From Clostridia bacterium (GTDB taxonomy: Bacteria; Bacillota_A; Clostridia; Christensenellales; Aristaeellaceae), in contig JAFXMP010000365.1 in NCBI GenBank assembly GCA_017530275.1, positions 1 through 64,000 of the forward strand: a stretch of 64,000 nucleotides of DNA, written 5' to 3'. Within the stretch, counting starts at the first letter, position 1. Each line of letters begins with the position of its first letter. Position numbers and translations under genes: made by a program. Positions 60,460 through 64,000 of this stretch are shown here, piece by piece. Below the pieces are notes generated by a model. It did not search any database. It had not been told where the DNA came from and saw only the letters and a list, made by a program, of their open reading frames with translations.

Positions 60460-60780
60460 GTGATTGACATTGACAGCTTGCGGCAGCATTATCAAAATGA
60501 CGCTGTATTTATTACGGAGCATGCTGCCGAGCGGTCAAGACAAAGGGGTATTTTTTCCCGCGATATAAGGAATGCTGTTGTAACCGGAGAAATTATCGAA
60601 CAATATCCCGATGATTTTCCCTTTCCAAGCTGCCTGATCCTCGGTAAGGATATGGCAGGAAACGTCATACACATATGTATGAGCGAGGAAGGAACTGCCA
60701 GCCGAATCATCACGGCATATTACCCTGACAGAGAAAAATGGAGCGCGGATTTCAAAACCAGAAAGGGGATGGAACCATGA
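60460..60780 (+). CDS. DUF4258 domain protein, probable toxin of a TA pair
   Basis: A 106-residue protein with the DUF4258 pattern: ITEHAAERSRQRGIFSRDIRNAVVTGEIIEQYPDD (in part) and LILGKDMAGNVIHICMS, then ITAYYPD near the end. The fold is related to RelE/MqsR-type ribonucleases. The GTG start at 60460 follows GGAGG at 7 bp. It overlaps the YgiT-type gene by one ATGA, the usual coupling of toxin and antitoxin. Codon use and GC content are lower than in the neighbours, which suggests acquisition. Toxicity is inference. Confidence 0.85.
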   Translation: MIDIDSLRQHYQNDAVFITEHAAERSRQRGIFSRDIRNAVVTGEIIEQYPDDFPFPSCLILGKDMAGNVIHICMSEEGTASRIITAYYPDREKWSADFKTRKGMEP

Positions 60781-61007
60781 AATGCCTGCTTTGCAAAGAA
60801 GACGCTATGGAAAACGATAAATGCGCGTATTTCGCCCAGCTTCCCGATTGCTATGTAATCATTGAAAATGTTCCATGCCGTAAATGCGCTCAATGCGGAG
60901 AAGTGGTTTATTCAGCGTCGGTCATGGAAAAAATCGATGAAATCCTGAAAAAGGTTCAGCAGATCGCAAGCAAAATCCTGATTATGGATTTTGACCGGGC
61001 GGCATGA
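60777..61007 (+). CDS. YgiT/MqsA-type zinc-finger protein, probable antitoxin
   Basis: A 76-residue protein with two CxxC pairs, CLLC at residues 3-6 and CRKCAQCGEVV near 36-43, the YgiT zinc-finger signature of MqsA N-termini. The C-terminus (SVMEKIDEILKKVQQIA) fits the helical linker; the HTH domain of full MqsA is missing, as in many short YgiT proteins paired with DUF4258. The ATG at 60777 overlaps the DUF4258 stop. It probably binds and neutralises that partner. Confidence 0.85.
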   Translation: MKCLLCKEDAMENDKCAYFAQLPDCYVIIENVPCRKCAQCGEVVYSASVMEKIDEILKKVQQIASKILIMDFDRAA

Positions 61008-61047
61008 TCCTCAAAATCTTTATACAAGAGAGGTTGTATGATCCGTC

Positions 61048-61809
61048 ATGAACCAAAATGAACTGATTTCGGTACTCATTTGTGACGACGATCCCGGCAT
61101 GCGGCTGATCCTGCGAAAAAAAATCCAGGCAACCGACGGTTTTTTCGTGGCGGGGGAGGCTACCAGCGGCGAAGAAGCCATGACCCTGTACGATAAGCTG
61201 ACCCCCCAGGTGGTGTTTTTGGACGTGGACATGCCCGGTAAAACGGGGGTGGAATGCGCCCACTTGATCCAGGACCAGAACCCCGCCTGCATCCTGATCT
61301 TCGCCACGGGCCACGAGGAATACATGGGCGAGGCCTTTGAGGTGTACGCTTTCGATTACCTGGTGAAGCCTTTCAAACTGGACCGCCTGGAGCAGACCCT
61401 AAGCCGTATATACGACCGGCTGCACCGGGTGCCAGAGGAAGCCGTGCCCTCCCCCCATCCGGCCGAAAACAGGAGCGCCGCAGGCCGATTGATGCTGCGC
61501 CACAAGGACGGCGTGTCCTTTATCGACCTGGAGGATATTCTCCTGGTCCAACGGGAGGACCGGGCCACCGTGATCTATGCCGAAAACGGGGGCCGCTACG
61601 TGCTCAGCGAAACCCTGTCCGAAACCGAAGCCCGGCTGGACCCGGAAATTTTCTTCCGCTGCCATAAAAGCTACATCATCAACCTGCGCCGCATCAAAAA
61701 CATCACACCCTACGGCCGCTGGACCTACGTGGTGCAGCTGGAGGGCACCGAGCACGATGCCCTGATCACCCACGAAAAATACGAGGAACTGGAAAAAAAA
61801 TTCGGGTAA
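61048..61809 (+). CDS. LytTR-type response regulator
   Basis: A 253-residue two-domain regulator. Residues about 8-125 are a receiver with the acidic pair DD, the phosphoryl-acceptor Asp in VVFLDVDMPG near 58, and the conserved Lys in YLVKPF. Residues about 150-250 are a LytTR DNA-binding domain (FIDLEDILLVQREDRATVIY, then FFRCHKSYIINLRRIKNI). No histidine kinase is adjacent. Family members control cell-wall, virulence or bacteriocin genes. The preceding gene is the antitoxin, about 40 bp away, but a functional link is unlikely. Confidence 0.92.
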   Translation: MNQNELISVLICDDDPGMRLILRKKIQATDGFFVAGEATSGEEAMTLYDKLTPQVVFLDVDMPGKTGVECAHLIQDQNPACILIFATGHEEYMGEAFEVYAFDYLVKPFKLDRLEQTLSRIYDRLHRVPEEAVPSPHPAENRSAAGRLMLRHKDGVSFIDLEDILLVQREDRATVIYAENGGRYVLSETLSETEARLDPEIFFRCHKSYIINLRRIKNITPYGRWTYVVQLEGTEHDALITHEKYEELEKKFG

Positions 61810-61818
61810 CAAAAATTG

Positions 61819-61853
61819 ACCGCCCAGGCTTGAACAGCCAAGGGCGGTTTTTT
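61819..61853 (+). terminator. Terminator after the LytTR regulator
   Basis: ACCGCCC pairs with GGGCGGT around GGCTTGAACAGCC, followed by TTTTTG. Confidence 0.85.
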
Positions 61854-61878
61854 GCGCATAGCATCTTTTATCTTTTCT

Positions 61879-62691
61879 TTACACGATCCAATCTGCCGGC
61901 CGAATCTTCAGCGGTTCGCCATCTTTGATGTCGGAAAGGAGCATCAGGGTTTTTTCACCTTCTACCAGCCGGTGCTTTGGGTTTTCCAAGGCCAGCACGA
62001 AGCATATGCCTGCTACAGTGACGGAAAACTCTTTCATCAGCTCGATCATGCCCCGGGCGGTGCCGCCTCCGCGCATGAAATCATCCACGATCAAGGCGCG
62101 CTGACCCTCCTTGACCGCCCGGCGGGACAGGGCCATGGTTTCGATGCGGCCTGAACCGGATACATAGGAAATGTTTACCGCACTGCCCTCGTACACCTTG
62201 GTGGCATGGCGGGCGATGATCAGCGGCACCCGCAGGGCCTCCGCCGCCATCATGGCCACGGGTATGCCCTTGGTCTCCATGGTGAGCACAAAATCCGCGT
62301 TGACGTCGTAATACTGACTGGCGATCAGGTTCCCCATGCCATGCACCAACTGAGGATCAGACAGGATATCGGAAAAATACAGATAACCGCCGGGAAGATG
62401 ACGGGCGGGCTCGCGAAGCCGCTCGCAAATACCTTCCACAAAAGCCCGGTCATAGGCTCCCATGCCGATGGGCCGGTAGCGCACGCCGCCTGCCGCGCCG
62501 GTGACCGTTTCCAGCTTGCCGAGCATAAACTGCTTCATGGTGTCCTGCAAAATCGCCACGTCCTCGCTGATGGTGGACTTTGCGGTAGAAAAAATCTCAC
62601 AGAAATGGGACAATGTAAAAATCCGGTTGGGGGACTGGGTCAGGATCTGGGTCATGACGGCCAGCCGCTCGTTGCGCTTGATCTTATCCAT
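61879..62691 (-). CDS. purR: pur operon repressor PurR
   Basis: A 270-residue Firmicute-type PurR. Residues 1-72 are the winged-helix DNA-binding domain (KRNERLAVMTQILTQSPNRIFTLSHFCEIFSTAKSTISED, in part). Residues about 75-270 are a PRT-like domain with the PRPP loop ALIVDDFMRGGGTARG near 200. It represses purine synthesis genes and is released by PRPP. It is a single gene, transcribed leftwards, convergent with the LytTR gene. Confidence 0.96.
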   Translation of the reverse strand: MDKIKRNERLAVMTQILTQSPNRIFTLSHFCEIFSTAKSTISEDVAILQDTMKQFMLGKLETVTGAAGGVRYRPIGMGAYDRAFVEGICERLREPARHLPGGYLYFSDILSDPQLVHGMGNLIASQYYDVNADFVLTMETKGIPVAMMAAEALRVPLIIARHATKVYEGSAVNISYVSGSGRIETMALSRRAVKEGQRALIVDDFMRGGGTARGMIELMKEFSVTVAGICFVLALENPKHRLVEGEKTLMLLSDIKDGEPLKIRPADWIV

Positions 62692-62865
62692 GGTCGCTCG
62701 TTCATCCTCTCTCCCTCTTGGACCTGCCAGAAAAGGAGTATATCATAAAAAAACGAATAATTCCAGTGCTTTATAAAATTTTGTTCGGAAATTTTTTCTA
62801 GTTTTTATCAATCAGATACCTTTGAGGACGTTTTTTCAGTTTTTTTCAGCTTAAAAAATTTGTCC

Positions 62866-62894
62866 TTGCATTCCTGAGGAAACCATGATATAAT
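62866..62894 (+). promoter_or_regulatory. rpmE promoter
   Basis: TTGCAT (62866-62871), 17 bp, TATAAT (62889-62894), about 70 bp before the start codon. Confidence 0.75.
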
Positions 62895-62962
62895 ACTGGT
62901 CGCGGCTCATGGGACGCCCCCCATGAATCCGTAACAGAAAGGGCAAAAGAGGTGAAAATGAA

Positions 62963-63160
62963 ATGAAGGAAAAGATCCATCCCAAGTACGAGAAGGCCAT
63001 CGTGCGCTGCGTGTGCGGCGAAACCTTTGAAACCGGCTCCACCAAAAAGGAACTGAGGGTTGAAATTTGCTCCAAGTGCCACCCCTTCTTCACCGGAAAG
63101 CAGAAACTGGTGGACAGCGGCGGTCGCGTGGATCGCTTCAAGAAGCGCTTCGGCATTTAA
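62963..63160 (+). CDS. rpmE: 50S ribosomal protein L31, zinc-binding form
   Basis: A 65-residue L31. The zinc ligands are present: CVC near residue 17 and [16 protein letters not shown] near 37, so this is the C+ (RpmE) type and not the zinc-free RpmE2. The C-terminus [12 protein letters not shown] is conserved. AAAGAGGTG precedes the ATG. It is followed by its own terminator and the DUF1385 gene, the usual Clostridial order (often ahead of prmC-prfA). Confidence 0.97.
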   Translation: MKEKIHPKYEKAIVRCVCGETFETGSTKKELRVEICSKCHPFFTGKQKLVDSGGRVDRFKKRFGI

Positions 63161-63167
63161 GCCCTAT

Positions 63168-63215
63168 AAAAGCAGTACCGCCGTACAGGGGAAGGTGCTG
63201 CTTTTCTCTTTTTGA
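63168..63215 (+). terminator. rpmE terminator
   Basis: AAAAGCAGTACC (63168-63179) pairs with GGTGCTGCTTTT (63194-63205), followed by CTCTTTTT. Confidence 0.85.
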
Positions 63216-63262
63216 GGGCATTGTGTCAAAATTTCAGTTATTATCTGTGGAAAGGATCAGGT

Positions 63263-64000
63263 ATGGCAAAGAAAAAAAATGAAACCGGCGCTTCCTGCCC
63301 CCGGGCTGACATCGGCGGCCAGGCGGTGCTGGACGGCGTAATGATGAAAAGCCCGGACGCCGTGGCCGTGGCGGTGCGCCGCCCCAACGGCGATATCGTG
63401 GTGAAGCGGGAAAGCTACGAGGCCCCGTCGAAAAAGCATCCCTGGATGGGCCTGCCCTTCATCCGGGGTTCGGTGAACATGGTGCAGATGATGGTGCTGG
63501 GCATGAATGTGCTGGAGGACAGCATGAAAATGTCCGGTAACGAGGACGCCCAGGAAGAACCCAGCAAATTTGAAAAATGGCTGGCGAAAAAACTGGGCAA
63601 AAACGTGGACAAGGTAGTCATGGCGTTGGCGGTGGTGCTGGCTCTGGCCATGAGCATCGGCCTGTTCGTGCTGCTGCCCAACACGGTGATCATGCTGTTC
63701 CCCCAGAATGCCTCCGGCGGCACGCTGCTCATGAAAAATCTGGTCAGCGGCCTCATCCGCATCGTGCTTCTGATCACTTACATCGGTCTGGTGGGCCGCA
63801 TTCCCGATATGCGCAAAACCTTCCAGTATCATGGATCGGAGCACAAAACGGTATACTGCCACGAGCATGACCTGCCCCTGACCCCCAAGAACGCCCAGCA
63901 GTTCACCACCCTGCATCCTCGGTGCGGCACCAGCTTTCTGCTGCTCACCTTCATTTTGTCCATCCTGTTTTATTCGATCATTGACGTGCTGGTGCTGCAA
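63263..64000 (+). CDS. DUF1385 membrane protein (3' end beyond window)
   Basis: The first 246 residues of a DUF1385 protein. IGGQAVLDGVMMKSP near residue 18 and FQYHGSEHKTVYCHE near 190 followed by HPRCGTSFLL are diagnostic. Hydrophobic helices appear at about 115-145, 165-182 and 230-246. The family (YqhQ-like) is widespread in Firmicutes next to rpmE and prmC-prfA and has no proven function; a role in metal or envelope homeostasis has been guessed. The conserved His/Cys residues suggest metal binding. The frame is open to the window edge. Confidence 0.92.
   Translation, partial: MAKKKNETGASCPRADIGGQAVLDGVMMKSPDAVAVAVRRPNGDIVVKRESYEAPSKKHPWMGLPFIRGSVNMVQMMVLGMNVLEDSMKMSGNEDAQEEPSKFEKWLAKKLGKNVDKVVMALAVVLALAMSIGLFVLLPNTVIMLFPQNASGGTLLMKNLVSGLIRIVLLITYIGLVGRIPDMRKTFQYHGSEHKTVYCHEHDLPLTPKNAQQFTTLHPRCGTSFLLLTFILSILFYSIIDVLVLQ

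Noticed and set aside
1..64000. CRISPR arrays, tRNA and rRNA genes
   Set aside because: No regularly spaced direct repeats and no tRNA or rRNA signatures were recognised by eye; short tRNA genes cannot be excluded without a search program.

Overview
The window is GC-rich, gene-dense chromosome from a bacterium that looks like a member of the Clostridia (Bacillota). The lineage call rests on gene content: a DUF4364 regulator, sigma/DUF4179 pairs, ribonuclease Y, PurR-type pur repressor, FloA flotillin with NfeD, a [FeFe] hydrogenase of the TSCCPAW type, a K+-dependent type membrane pyrophosphatase, AsnA, fused IspD-IspF and a CD1871A-like CXXC protein. Ribosome binding sites are strong AGGAGG types and many promoters are TTGACA-17-TATAAT. 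A genus cannot be named from the sequence. Three ABC solute-binding proteins and most other exported proteins carry AxA-type signal peptides without a lipobox, which is unusual for a monoderm Firmicute.

Layout. 0-2.1 kb: a transposase-like remnant, a hairpin repeat, and a PadR regulator with its DUF1700-DUF4097 partner. 2.1-4.5 kb: glmM and a left-handed beta-helix sugar-nucleotide enzyme relative. 4.5-6.3 kb: an ECF sigma factor and DUF4179 anti-sigma-like protein. 6.4-11 kb: Nudix hydrolase, HerA-like ATPase, a PBECR-type nuclease-fold protein, ispDF and DUF4364. 11.1-15.8 kb: an Fe3+/polyamine-type ABC importer, divergent from a [FeFe] hydrogenase (16.1-17.6 kb). 17.6-18.1 kb: a non-coding, hairpin-packed element with terminal inverted repeats. 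18.3-19.9 kb: DnaA boxes and dnaA, probably the oriC area, because almost every gene to the left is transcribed leftwards.

20-26.4 kb: DUF378 protein, Hpt protein, GGDEF cyclase, a CXXC/ferredoxin-thioredoxin redox pair and three secreted proteins. 26.5-34 kb: rny, a large CE15-like esterase and hppA. 34-38.9 kb: pgsA, a decayed gene, vanZ, and a btuFCD-type importer under a cobalamin riboswitch. 39-43 kb: leuS, a group II intron-like fragment and asnA. 43-47.6 kb: a secreted SH3-like protein, then a FecR / CHASE2-PP2C signalling pair. 48.3-53 kb: an LplB/YtcP-type sugar ABC importer with an AraC regulator. 53-56 kb: a membrane-anchored carboxylesterase divergent from an orphan BlaI-type repressor, with matching 9-bp sites at both promoters.

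56.2-57.7 kb: a second sigma/anti-sigma pair. 57.9-60.3 kb: nfeD-floA-yqfB-like operon with hairpin repeats between the genes. 60.4-61 kb: a DUF4258/YgiT toxin-antitoxin-like pair. 61-64 kb: a LytTR response regulator, purR, rpmE and the start of a DUF1385 membrane protein. No tRNA, rRNA or CRISPR array was recognised. The most unusual item is the 448-bp inverted-repeat element at 17628-18075, whose core folds on paper into a tight four-way junction.
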